The notes under the pieces were generated by a model that had not been told where the DNA came from, made no database searches, and saw nothing but the letters and a program-made list of their open reading frames with translations. A DNA stretch of 64,000 nucleotides. Source: Chloracidobacterium sp. (GTDB lineage Bacteria; Acidobacteriota; Blastocatellia; Pyrinomonadales; Pyrinomonadaceae). Both the position numbers and the translations under genes were made by a program. Within the stretch, counting starts at the first letter, position 1. Every line of letters begins with the position of its first letter. Below, one piece after another: positions 25,117 through 33,738 of this stretch. The stretch lies in contig JABTUB010000001.1 of NCBI GenBank assembly GCA_015075585.1, positions 186,001-250,000 on the forward strand. Direction: 5' to 3'.

Positions 25117-27611
25117 GAGATCCTTTCTTCTTCAACAGCTTCGTCCATAATAGGCGTCATATCATCGGCACTGCTTCGATGATAATAATCGTAGTAGCCG
25201 CTGCCATAATAGTCGTAATCGGTCGAACCTGCCTTAACGCCGTTGAGCACCACGCCATAGACCCTCGCTCCGATATGGCTGAGCCGCTTCTTGAACTGCC
25301 TCAATAGGTGCAGCGAGCTCTTGCCGGCCATTGCTACGAGTACCACGCCGTCAACGATCGTCGAGAGAATGGCCGCATCAGTGAAGGATAACGCCGGTGG
25401 CGAGTCGATAATGACGTGTTTATACCGCCCGCGTAGGAACTGCAAAAGGTTGCGCATTTCATCCGAGGACAACAGTTCCGCCGGATTTGGCGGTATCGGG
25501 CCGCTTGTAATGATCTTGAGACGCGGCAGTTCCGGATGCACCTTGATGAGATTTTCTGTCGAACGCTCGCCCGACAAGTAGTTCGTAAGGCCGTGTGAGT
25601 TCGCCAAATTGAAATATGAATGCAGCCGCGGACGACGCAGATCACAGTCGATGATGATAACTTCGGCGTCGCCCTGCGCGAGTGTGATCGCGGTGTTTAC
25701 GGCGGTCGTCGTCTTGCCTTCAGATGGCTGTGCCGAGGTTACAAGTATTGTCTGCGGGGGCTTGCCCGCTGATGAGAAAAGGAGGCTTGTTCGAAGATGC
25801 CGATACGCCTCGGCGGTCGGCGAATTGCGCTCTTCAAGCGTCGCAATGGTCAAGGCATTCCCGTTCTTGAGTTCAAGAGCGGCCTGTGAACCCTTCGATC
25901 CTGCACGATGAGGTATCAGCCCGAGTGTCGGCAGTCCGAGGTGGCGCCCGATGTCATCCGAGGTGCGTACTGAATCATCGAGGTAATCCAGCAGGAATGC
26001 GAGGCCGATGCCCATTGCAAGCGATGCGAGCATCGCGATCAGGATATTGCGAACACGCTGCGGGCCGACAGGTGCCTGCGGTACTGCGGCCATATTCGAG
26101 ATCTTTATATTGTTGGGCCTGCCGCCGGTCAGCGTCAGCTCGAGTTCCTTTTGCCGCTGCAGATACGTGTCGAGCAAGTTGCGGTTCGTTTCGATCTCGC
26201 GCTTCAGTGTCGTCAGTCGGGTCTCAGCTTGGCCTTCGACGTTGGCACGATCTGAGGCTTGAGCGTAGGTTATGCGGGCCTTTTCCTCACGCTGCTGCGC
26301 GGCCGAGAGCTGCGAACGGAGGCTTGCAAGCACTTCCCGCTCGGCATCCTTTTGCAGTTTGTCGCCTTCGACCTTGATCTTCTCTGAGACCTCGCGGCTG
26401 ATGCGGGCCTTCTGATTTTCGAGTTCGGTGATCTGCGCCGTTACAGCTACTACGTCACGATATTCAGGCGTGTATTTTGTAAGGAGCTGTTCTTTCTTTT
26501 CCCTTGCCTCGTTGATCTTGCGGTCGATATCCTCGATCCGCTTCTCAAGTTCGGCCTGGCGGCGCAGGTTCTGGCTTCTGACATCAAGCAGTGCCTTGTT
26601 GTCGCCGACTACGGAAAGTATGTCGCCTTTTCCGCTGGCGCTTAGAGCGGCGTTGTAAAGGGCCTGTATTCGCGCGGTCTCGTCATGTGCCGTGTTGTAT
26701 TGTGTCAGCAAGGTCTGCAAGTTCGAGGCACGAAGATCGCCGCCCTTATCCTGAAGGGGCAGGCCGCTGTCGCGCTGTGCCGCCATTTGCTCATTCTCTT
26801 GTTCGGCAAGTGTATGTTTGAGCTCTTCGATCGACTTTGTAAGCTCATCGTAAGCGTTTTGCGAACCTTCCTGTTCTCGCTTTGCATTCTCGTCGATAAA
26901 AAGCTCAGCAGTTTTATCGGCAAATTTGGCTGCCAACGCAGGGTTCTGATTCTGTACGCTGACAGAGACGAGATTGGTGCCTTCGAGCTGCTCGACCTTC
27001 AAGCCGCCGCCAAGCATCGCGGCATAGCGTGTCGCCCGCAAATCTTCTTCAGGTGTGAGCTGGATCTTGTTCGCCGTGTCGGTGCCGGGCGTCATGTCAT
27101 TGACGACAGGCAGTGCATTATCCGATGCAGTGTTCGAAGTTCCGCCGAACAGTGATCTGAGCGATGCGAAAAAACCTCTGTTCTGGTCAGGCAAAAGGCT
27201 AGCATCGTGCTGCAGGTTGAGTGCGAGAACGACCTTTTTCATCAGATCGGGACTCTGCAGGAGCAGCATTTGGGTGTTGTAGTAGTTTTGATCGTTCCCG
27301 AAGTTGATGTTGATCGCATCTTTCTGCGTGATCTGCGGTTTACGGGGCTCGATGATCAGCTCGGTCGTGGCCTGATAGATCGACGGCTGACGATATGAGT
27401 AGAACGCCGCCGCCGCCGTAATAACAATGACGATCGCCGCTACAAGAGGCAGGCGTTTATAGACAATGTTGTAATAATGGCGAAGCGACCGCTTTCCGGC
27501 AAGGGTCTCATCGTCATAGAAGCCGCCGTAGCTCGCGGGATACTCGCCGTGTTGCGATGTTTGTAATTCAGCACCGCGCGGGAGCGGCGTAAGCCTTTGA
27601 TCTTGTTCCAT
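25113..27611 (-). CDS. Polysaccharide co-polymerase with tyrosine autokinase (Wzc type)
   Basis: 832 residues in one chain: a Wzz domain (about 35-130, first membrane helix near 55-72), a long periplasmic coiled coil (about 230-500), a second membrane helix (about 525-545, LIAMLASLAMGIGLAFLL) and a cytoplasmic BY-kinase. The kinase has Walker A PSEGKTTT (near 628), Walker A' IIIDCDLRRP and Walker B HVIIDSPP. The tail holds a tyrosine cluster, DYDYYGSGYYDYYH (near 800-815), the autophosphorylation site. It controls chain length and export of capsule or exopolysaccharide, and fits with the adjacent rhamnose genes. Confidence 0.93.
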   Translation of the reverse strand: MEQDQRLTPLPRGAELQTSQHGEYPASYGGFYDDETLAGKRSLRHYYNIVYKRLPLVAAIVIVITAAAAFYSYRQPSIYQATTELIIEPRKPQITQKDAININFGNDQNYYNTQMLLLQSPDLMKKVVLALNLQHDASLLPDQNRGFFASLRSLFGGTSNTASDNALPVVNDMTPGTDTANKIQLTPEEDLRATRYAAMLGGGLKVEQLEGTNLVSVSVQNQNPALAAKFADKTAELFIDENAKREQEGSQNAYDELTKSIEELKHTLAEQENEQMAAQRDSGLPLQDKGGDLRASNLQTLLTQYNTAHDETARIQALYNAALSASGKGDILSVVGDNKALLDVRSQNLRRQAELEKRIEDIDRKINEAREKKEQLLTKYTPEYRDVVAVTAQITELENQKARISREVSEKIKVEGDKLQKDAEREVLASLRSQLSAAQQREEKARITYAQASDRANVEGQAETRLTTLKREIETNRNLLDTYLQRQKELELTLTGGRPNNIKISNMAAVPQAPVGPQRVRNILIAMLASLAMGIGLAFLLDYLDDSVRTSDDIGRHLGLPTLGLIPHRAGSKGSQAALELKNGNALTIATLEERNSPTAEAYRHLRTSLLFSSAGKPPQTILVTSAQPSEGKTTTAVNTAITLAQGDAEVIIIDCDLRRPRLHSYFNLANSHGLTNYLSGERSTENLIKVHPELPRLKIITSGPIPPNPAELLSSDEMRNLLQFLRGRYKHVIIDSPPALSFTDAAILSTIVDGVVLVAMAGKSSLHLLRQFKKRLSHIGARVYGVVLNGVKAGSTDYDYYGSGYYDYYHRSSADDMTPIMDEAVEEERIS

Positions 27612-27831
27612 ACCACCTTAAAGTCGTTATCATTCACTGATTCCGCCTTTTGCGAAAAGAAATGTACGAACCTGTTTTTATAACATATTTAGCAGCACTT
27701 TACACAGTAATTTTTTGCATTCGCTTCTTGGCAGCCTTTCTTCGACCCATTGCGAAGTGCCGTCGCCCGCGTGATATATTAATCATTTAGCCTGCGCACG
27801 GCGAACTTCGCTTAGGTGCGAGGTGAAGGAT
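27612..27831. other. Divergent intergenic region
   Basis: 220 bases between the tyrosine kinase gene (minus) and the large flavoprotein gene (plus). It is AT-rich in its middle (about 27660-27720) and likely holds both promoters. I could not choose a clear -35/-10 pair, and no repeat was noticed. Confidence 0.4.
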
Positions 27832-30800
27832 ATGACTGACGCATCGATCAACAACGGCACTGTCGGCACGCTCGATATGGAACTCGGCATTGCCCCTTAC
27901 CGATACTCTGACCTTTTTGACCCGATAAAACTGAGGTCTCTGACCTTGGACTTTTATAAGGAGGTTACGGATAAGGATCCCGTTCTCGGCGAATCTCTTC
28001 AAAAGTATATCGCTGCCGGAGGCATAGGCTACGAACGCCGCGCCGAGTCAAAGATATTGACCGATGCAGCGCCTTTCTTGTCGGATTTTGTCGCACGGCT
28101 TTTCGGCGTGTCAAAGGAGCGTGAATGGCTCGGCAAGCAGATCACCATCCAAAATCCGATCTGGAAGTACAAATTCTTTGTTCAACGCCGTGCTGCAAAG
28201 AAATTCAAGCCCGATCAGCTTGCCGAGCTGCATGAAGCGAAGCTTTGGCTTGCGGTCACGCAGCTGCGAAATGCCGCATTCGACGAAACATTGGTTCACG
28301 ACGAAGAGCTTTCGATCGCAGATATGACCTGCCGCCTGCTTGATGCGGAAGAAATACTTGCAAAGCCGCCGGTCGAGATACCGTCTTCCGTTGCGGATAC
28401 GGTTTTGCGTGTTGAAAAGGCGTACGAGACGCTTAAGGACAAAGAGTTCGGTGAATTCTATACGGCAAATGTCATCGGCGAAGAAGCGGCCGGCGACCTG
28501 CTCGCGATCAAAGCGGCCCTTGGCATTATCGAGGCATGGACTGCGGCGGCGTTCTCTGCGAGGTCAAAGAAGTGGTACAGCTTCAGGCCCGCACATGCCA
28601 CCGATTACATGAACCTTATCCATCTGATCCGTCCTGAGCCTGACCTGGCCAACGTAATGACGGGGCCTGAGGAAGGCCTGCGCCGGCGAGACGGCTTCAA
28701 ACTGACGGATGAGCGTGGTTCGATGCGCGATTCGCTTTACGAGATCGACTATTGCCTGATATGTCATGAACGCGGCAAGGATAGCTGTTCGACCGGACTG
28801 CATGAGAACGACGGAACGGTAAAGCGCAACCCTCTTGGCATAAAGACCGAAGGCTGCCCACTCGAAGAACGTATCTCGGAGATGCATCTGGTCAAGAAGC
28901 AGGGCGATTCGATCGGAGCACTTGCTTTGGTAACGATCGATAACCCGATGTGTGCCGGTACGGGCCACCGCATCTGCAACGACTGTATGAAGGGCTGCAT
29001 CTTTCAGAAACAGGACCCGGTCAACATACCGATGACCGAGACGTCGATCTTGACCGACGTACTCGACCTGCCGTTCGGATTTGAGATCTACTCACTCTTG
29101 GCCCGCTGGAATCCGCTTAACGCCCGGCGGCCGTACCCGCTGCCTTACAACGGCAAGAATATACTTGTCGTCGGTATGGGGCCTGCGGGCTACACGCTTG
29201 CACATTATCTTTTGAACGAGGGCTTTGGCGTCATCGGCATCGACGGCTTGAAGATCGAGCCGCTCCGCGACCTTTGGACAGGCGAACTCGGCCGCACCTG
29301 CCCGAAGCCGATCAAAGACATCGCCGAGATCAAGCAGGACCTCGACGAACGCATTCTTTCAGGCTTCGGCGGTGTTTCGGAATACGGTATCACCGTCCGC
29401 TGGGACAAGAACTTCCTGACCATCCTTCAGTTAATGCTGTCGCGGCGTCGCAACTTCAGGGCATACGGCGGCGTACGGTTCGGCGGCACGCTGACCATCG
29501 AGGATGTTTGGAGCTACGGCTTTGACCACATAGCGATCGCGACCGGTGCGGGCCGCCCGACGATCGTCCCGATGAAGAATAACCTTATACGAGGCATCCG
29601 ACAGGCGAGCGATTTTCTGATGTCGCTGCAGCTCACGGGTGCGTTCAAGAAGGACACGCTCTCGAACCTGCAGATCCGCCTTCCTGCGGTAGTTATAGGC
29701 GGCGGCCTTACCGGCGTTGACAGTGCGACAGAGATATTCGCCTACTATCCGATACAGGTCGAAAAGATGCTGCAGAAATATGAGCAGGTCGTCGAAGAAT
29801 TTGGTGAAGAAAAGGTAATGAAGGCCTTTGACCCGGAAGAACTCACAGTTCTGCCTGAGTTTCTCGAACACGCACGGGCGATCCGCGCTGAACGCGTGCG
29901 AGCTGCCGAGGCCGGCGAAGAGCCGGATCTGCTGTCGATGGTGCGAAGCTGGGGCGGTGTTTCGCTTGTCTATCGCAAGCGGCTTCAAGACTCGCCCGCG
30001 TATCGTCTCAATCACGAAGAGGTGCAAAAGGCGCTTGAGGAAGGTATTGAATTCGTCGAATGTATGTCGCCGGTCGAGGCCGTTCCCGATGAATTCGGCG
30101 CGGTAAAGGCCCTGAAGTTCGAGCGGCTCGAATACGACGCAGAAACGGCGAAATTCAATAGCACCGGCGATATTCGCGAATTCCCGGCACGCACGGTCTG
30201 TGTCGCTGCGGGCACTTCGCCCAACGTCATCTATGAAAAGGAAAAGCCCGGAACCTTTAAGATGGACGATTGGCGGCAGTATTTCCGGCCGCATCATATC
30301 GAACGCGGAGCCGACGGCAAGCTGCACAGCGTCGAAACACCGAAAGGCGAGACCGGCTTTTTCACTTCATACGAGCATGACGGCAAGTTCATCTCGTATT
30401 ACGGCGACAATCACCCCAAATATGCCGGTAATGTCGTAAAGGCGATGGCATCGGCAAAGCACGGCTATCAAAAGGTTGTTGAGATCTTTGCGGATGAACT
30501 GGGCGAGCGTGACACGGGTAGATCGTCCGATCTGCTGCAGAAGTTCGATGATCTCGAGGCGACACTCAATGAGCAACTCCGCTCGTATGTCGTCAAGATC
30601 GACCGTCTGACGCCGACGATAGTTGACGTTATCGTTAAGGCACCGCTCCAGGCACGCAAGTTCCGGCCGGGACAGTTCTACAGACTTCAGAACTTCGAGA
30701 CGACGGCACCAAGCGTCGAGGGTAATAAGCTTCTTATGGAAGGGCTTGCTCTCACCGGTGCGTGGGTCGATGTTGAAAAGGGCCTGCTCTCGATGATCGT

Positions 30801-31575
30801 GCTCGAGATGGGAACAAGCTCACGGCTCGTCTCGCTTCTAAAAGAGGGCGAAGAGGTCCTAGTGATGGGGCCGACCGGCACACCGACCGAGATACCCGAG
30901 AACGAGAATGTGCTGCTCGCGGGCGGCGGGCTCGGCAATGCCGTTCTGTTCTCTATCGCGCGTGCCTTGCGTGAGAACAACAACAAGGTGATCTACTTCG
31001 CCGGCTATAAGAACGGCGACGACCTCTACAAACGCGAAGAGATCGAAACGGCTACCGATCAGGTGATATGGTCAACCGATCGGGGAAGTGAGATCGTCCC
31101 GTCAAGACCGCAGGATGCGCATTTCCGCGGCAATATCGTCCAAGCAATGGTCGCGTATGCAGAGGGCAAGCTCGGCGATAAGACCGTCGAGCTGAGCGAC
31201 GTTGACCGCATCGTTGCCATCGGCTCCGACCGTATGATGAACGGCGTACGCGAGGCGCGGCACACGTCGCTCAAGCCGTTCCTAAGGCCCGGCCACACGG
31301 CGATCGGTTCGATCAACAGCCCGATGCAGTGCATGATGAAAGAGGTCTGTGCGCAGTGCCTGCAGCGGCATGTCAACCCGTACACCGGCGAGGAGTTCTT
31401 TGTTTTCTCGTGCTTCAATCAGGATCAGCATCTCGATTTCGTTGACTTCAAGAATCTGAACGAACGACTGAAAGCGAACAGCATTCAAGAAAAGTTGACG
31501 AATCTTTGGCTAGACCGCGCGTTCAGCAAAGAGGAGTTCAAGGAGACCATGCGGACCGCAGCACTCATCAGATAG
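27832..31575 (+). CDS. Fused GltD-like / PyrK-like iron-sulfur flavoprotein (Nfn-like)
   Basis: 1247 residues. Residues 1-300 are helical and unidentified. About 305-400 hold cysteine clusters (CLICHERGKDSC, then MCAGTGHRICNDCMKGC) like the N-terminal iron-sulfur domain of glutamate synthase small subunit. A GltD-type FAD/NAD(P)H module starts near 439 (VVGMGPAGYTLAHYL), with a second nucleotide loop at IGGGLTGVDSA. From about 918 (RKFRPGQFYRLQNFE) there is a ferredoxin-reductase/PyrK-like module, ending in a CMMKEVCAQCLQRH...SCFNQ cluster typical of PyrK/NfnA [2Fe-2S] sites. This is the two-subunit plan of NfnAB (NADH-dependent ferredoxin:NADP oxidoreductase) on one chain, so electron transfer between NAD(P)H and ferredoxin is likely. 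Substrates are unproven. ATG 27832 has GAGGTG 6 nt upstream. Confidence 0.75.
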   Translation: MTDASINNGTVGTLDMELGIAPYRYSDLFDPIKLRSLTLDFYKEVTDKDPVLGESLQKYIAAGGIGYERRAESKILTDAAPFLSDFVARLFGVSKEREWLGKQITIQNPIWKYKFFVQRRAAKKFKPDQLAELHEAKLWLAVTQLRNAAFDETLVHDEELSIADMTCRLLDAEEILAKPPVEIPSSVADTVLRVEKAYETLKDKEFGEFYTANVIGEEAAGDLLAIKAALGIIEAWTAAAFSARSKKWYSFRPAHATDYMNLIHLIRPEPDLANVMTGPEEGLRRRDGFKLTDERGSMRDSLYEIDYCLICHERGKDSCSTGLHENDGTVKRNPLGIKTEGCPLEERISEMHLVKKQGDSIGALALVTIDNPMCAGTGHRICNDCMKGCIFQKQDPVNIPMTETSILTDVLDLPFGFEIYSLLARWNPLNARRPYPLPYNGKNILVVGMGPAGYTLAHYLLNEGFGVIGIDGLKIEPLRDLWTGELGRTCPKPIKDIAEIKQDLDERILSGFGGVSEYGITVRWDKNFLTILQLMLSRRRNFRAYGGVRFGGTLTIEDVWSYGFDHIAIATGAGRPTIVPMKNNLIRGIRQASDFLMSLQLTGAFKKDTLSNLQIRLPAVVIGGGLTGVDSATEIFAYYPIQVEKMLQKYEQVVEEFGEEKVMKAFDPEELTVLPEFLEHARAIRAERVRAAEAGEEPDLLSMVRSWGGVSLVYRKRLQDSPAYRLNHEEVQKALEEGIEFVECMSPVEAVPDEFGAVKALKFERLEYDAETAKFNSTGDIREFPARTVCVAAGTSPNVIYEKEKPGTFKMDDWRQYFRPHHIERGADGKLHSVETPKGETGFFTSYEHDGKFISYYGDNHPKYAGNVVKAMASAKHGYQKVVEIFADELGERDTGRSSDLLQKFDDLEATLNEQLRSYVVKIDRLTPTIVDVIVKAPLQARKFRPGQFYRLQNFETTAPSVEGNKLLMEGLALTGAWVDVEKGLLSMIVLEMGTSSRLVSLLKEGEEVLVMGPTGTPTEIPENENVLLAGGGLGNAVLFSIARALRENNNKVIYFAGYKNGDDLYKREEIETATDQVIWSTDRGSEIVPSRPQDAHFRGNIVQAMVAYAEGKLGDKTVELSDVDRIVAIGSDRMMNGVREARHTSLKPFLRPGHTAIGSINSPMQCMMKEVCAQCLQRHVNPYTGEEFFVFSCFNQDQHLDFVDFKNLNERLKANSIQEKLTNLWLDRAFSKEEFKETMRTAALIR

Positions 31576-31588
31576 GCAGCACGACGGT

Positions 31589-32377
31589 ATGGCTAAGACA
31601 CAAAAGGAACTCGCGTTCCTCCGCGAACACATTATCGACGGCATTTGGACGCAGCGTTTTACTGAGCTTGCGGATCAGCATCTCGATCTTGCCGATGCTG
31701 AGACGCTTCTCTATATCAATGCCGGTACGGGCAGCCATGCGCTGGCTCTCGACGAGCGCTTCGGTGAAAAGACAGATATTTTTGCTTTGTGCGAAACGGA
31801 CGAGATCCTCGCGATCGCACGCGATAAGGCTGCGGCGGTCGGTTCAAAGGTCGATTTTTCGCGGATACGTTTCGAGAACGACGCGTTCGATGCAGTTATC
31901 GCTGACGGCTCTTTCATCCTAACCGATGAGGCTGAGGAACTTATCGGCGATGCTGTACGACTTGCCAAAAGCGGCGGCCGCATCGCAGTATTTTTGCCTA
32001 CCGCAGGCAGTTACGGCGAGATATTCTCGCTGCTTTGGGAAGTGCTGATGGATGATGCCGACCACAGCTTCGATGTCGAAGCTTTGATCGCAGGGCTGCA
32101 CTCGACCACTCGGCTCGAAGAGATCGCAAAGGAACTCGGCATGACCGATGTTGAGACGCAGACGGCAAACGAGATATTTGAGTTTCAGGACGGCGCCGAA
32201 TTCATCTCGGCTCCATTGGTGCAGGACATACTTCTGCCCCAATGGCTGTCAGGGCTGGATGTGGATGCGGCCGAAGCCGCGGCCGAACGGCTGGCGCAGT
32301 TGATAGACAAAGACGCAGGAACGCTCTCCTTTCGGTTCTCGGTAAAAGCGACCTTGCTTACGGGAAAGAAAGCCTGA
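31589..32377 (+). CDS. SAM-dependent methyltransferase-like protein
   Basis: 262 residues, cytosolic. The fold is that of class I methyltransferases: a glycine-rich first loop, LYINAGTGSHAL, an acidic end of strand 2 (CETDEIL), FDAVIADGSF as motif II/strand 4, and AVRLAKSGGRIAVFLPT before strand 5. The glycine loop is not the classic GxGxG, so SAM binding is likely but not certain. It begins 13 bases after the large flavoprotein and is probably co-transcribed. The substrate is unknown. Confidence 0.72.
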   Translation: MAKTQKELAFLREHIIDGIWTQRFTELADQHLDLADAETLLYINAGTGSHALALDERFGEKTDIFALCETDEILAIARDKAAAVGSKVDFSRIRFENDAFDAVIADGSFILTDEAEELIGDAVRLAKSGGRIAVFLPTAGSYGEIFSLLWEVLMDDADHSFDVEALIAGLHSTTRLEEIAKELGMTDVETQTANEIFEFQDGAEFISAPLVQDILLPQWLSGLDVDAAEAAAERLAQLIDKDAGTLSFRFSVKATLLTGKKA

Positions 32378-32386
32378 ACGCGGGCT

Positions 32387-32644
32387 TTAGTGCTCGGCTT
32401 TTGCCGCAGTGCGGCGTTCCATTTCAGCCTTAAGCTCGGCGTCGCTCATTTGAGTGATCTGCGGTGCCGGCGCCGCATTATTCAGTTGTCCGGATCTTTC
32501 TTCTTCCTCCGCCTCACGCATGCCTTCCTTAAATGCTTTACGCGACTGGCCCAGCGACTTTGCAAGCTGCGGCAAACGCGATGCTCCGAACAGCAGGAAA
32601 AGCACTGCGACGATCAGAAGGATCTCTGTAGTTCCAAAATTCAT
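32387..32644 (-). CDS. tatA: Sec-independent protein translocase subunit TatA/TatE
   Basis: 85 residues: one N-terminal membrane helix (about 6-20, TEILLIVAVLFLLFG), the hinge GASRLPQLAKSLGQS and an amphipathic helix, then an acidic tail. The motif F-G-x-x-(K/R)LP is TatA/B-typical; the short length and no extended tail favour TatA/E. It forms the pore of the twin-arginine pathway. tatB and tatC are absent here, so it is an isolated copy. Confidence 0.9.
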   Translation of the reverse strand: MNFGTTEILLIVAVLFLLFGASRLPQLAKSLGQSRKAFKEGMREAEEEERSGQLNNAAPAPQITQMSDAELKAEMERRTAAKAEH

Positions 32645-32733
32645 AACACACGCTCACCGATCACTTAAGACGCTCCGTGTTGCGTGATCGGCTGATTTCA
32701 TCATACAACCTTTGGCCGAAAATTCACTATAGA

Positions 32734-33684
32734 TCAGACGGCTTTTTTGAATTTCTCCATAGCATCGACCAATGCTGACGAAATGCCTTTTTCCGAGATC
32801 GAATGTCCTGCGTCGGGTATCACGACCAATTCCGCCTCAGGGAACGCTCGATGAAGTTCCCACGCAGATGTTATGGGGCAGACGACATCATAACGCCCTT
32901 GGACGATCACGGTCGGAATGTGCCGTATCTTATCAACATTCTCGATGAGGTAATTCTCGGTCGGGAAGAACGAATTGTTCATAAAATAATGGCACTCTAT
33001 GCGGGCGAGGCTCAAGGCCTCATGCTCGCCTTCCCAGTGCTCCATTAGGTCTTTGTCAGGGTAGAGCTTAGATGTTGAGCCTTCCCACACGCTCCACGCG
33101 CGTGCGGCAGAAAGGCGCGTTGCCTCATCGTCGCTTGTAAGGCGCTTATAGTACGCACCGATCATATCGCCGCGTTCGTCCTCAGGTATCTCATCGCGGT
33201 AACGCTCCCAAAAATCTGGGAATATCTCGCTTGCACCGTATTGATAGAACCACTGAAGCTCTTTCCTTCGTGTCAGGAATATGCCGCGCAATATCAGCCC
33301 GTTGCAGTGGTGCGGATGTGTCTCGGCATAAGCCAGGCTGAGGGTCGAGCCCCATGAGCCGCCAAAAACGTACCATTTTTCGATACCGAATTTCTCGCGA
33401 AGTACCTCGATATCAGAGATAAGATCCCAGGTCGTATTCTCGCGAAGATCAGCGTGCGGCGTTGATCGCCCTGAACCGCGTTGGTCAAAAAGGATAACGT
33501 GATAATACGACGGGTCGAAGAACTGCCGATAGAGCGGGATCAAGCCGCCGCCGGGGCCGCCGTGCAGGAACACGACGGGTACGCCGTTAGGATTGCCGAC
33601 ACGCTCGTAATGTATAGTGTGAATGTCCGAGACGCGTACTTCGCCGCTGTCAAAAGGTTCGATCTCCGGATAAAGGGAAGCCAT
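32734..33684 (-). CDS. pip: Prolyl aminopeptidase (proline iminopeptidase)
   Basis: Alpha/beta hydrolase removing N-terminal proline from peptides. 316 residues, the full family length. HGGPGGG forms the oxyanion region, DQRGSGRS is the family signature, and the nucleophile is Ser in GGSWGS (near residue 111). The catalytic aspartate is probably in GRYDVVCP and the histidine in PDAGHS near the C-terminus. It lies downstream of asnB on the same strand, 54 bases away. Confidence 0.95.
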   Translation of the reverse strand: MASLYPEIEPFDSGEVRVSDIHTIHYERVGNPNGVPVVFLHGGPGGGLIPLYRQFFDPSYYHVILFDQRGSGRSTPHADLRENTTWDLISDIEVLREKFGIEKWYVFGGSWGSTLSLAYAETHPHHCNGLILRGIFLTRRKELQWFYQYGASEIFPDFWERYRDEIPEDERGDMIGAYYKRLTSDDEATRLSAARAWSVWEGSTSKLYPDKDLMEHWEGEHEALSLARIECHYFMNNSFFPTENYLIENVDKIRHIPTVIVQGRYDVVCPITSAWELHRAFPEAELVVIPDAGHSISEKGISSALVDAMEKFKKAV

Positions 33685-33738
33685 AGCGCAATTCTACGCT
33701 AAAGCGGCGGAAGTATCCACTTTTTAGGGCCGTAGGCG

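Noticed and set aside
29431..30327. 298-residue open frame on the minus strand
   Set aside because: It lies fully antisense to the well-supported flavoprotein gene and shows no domain; it is a mirror of GC-rich codon usage.
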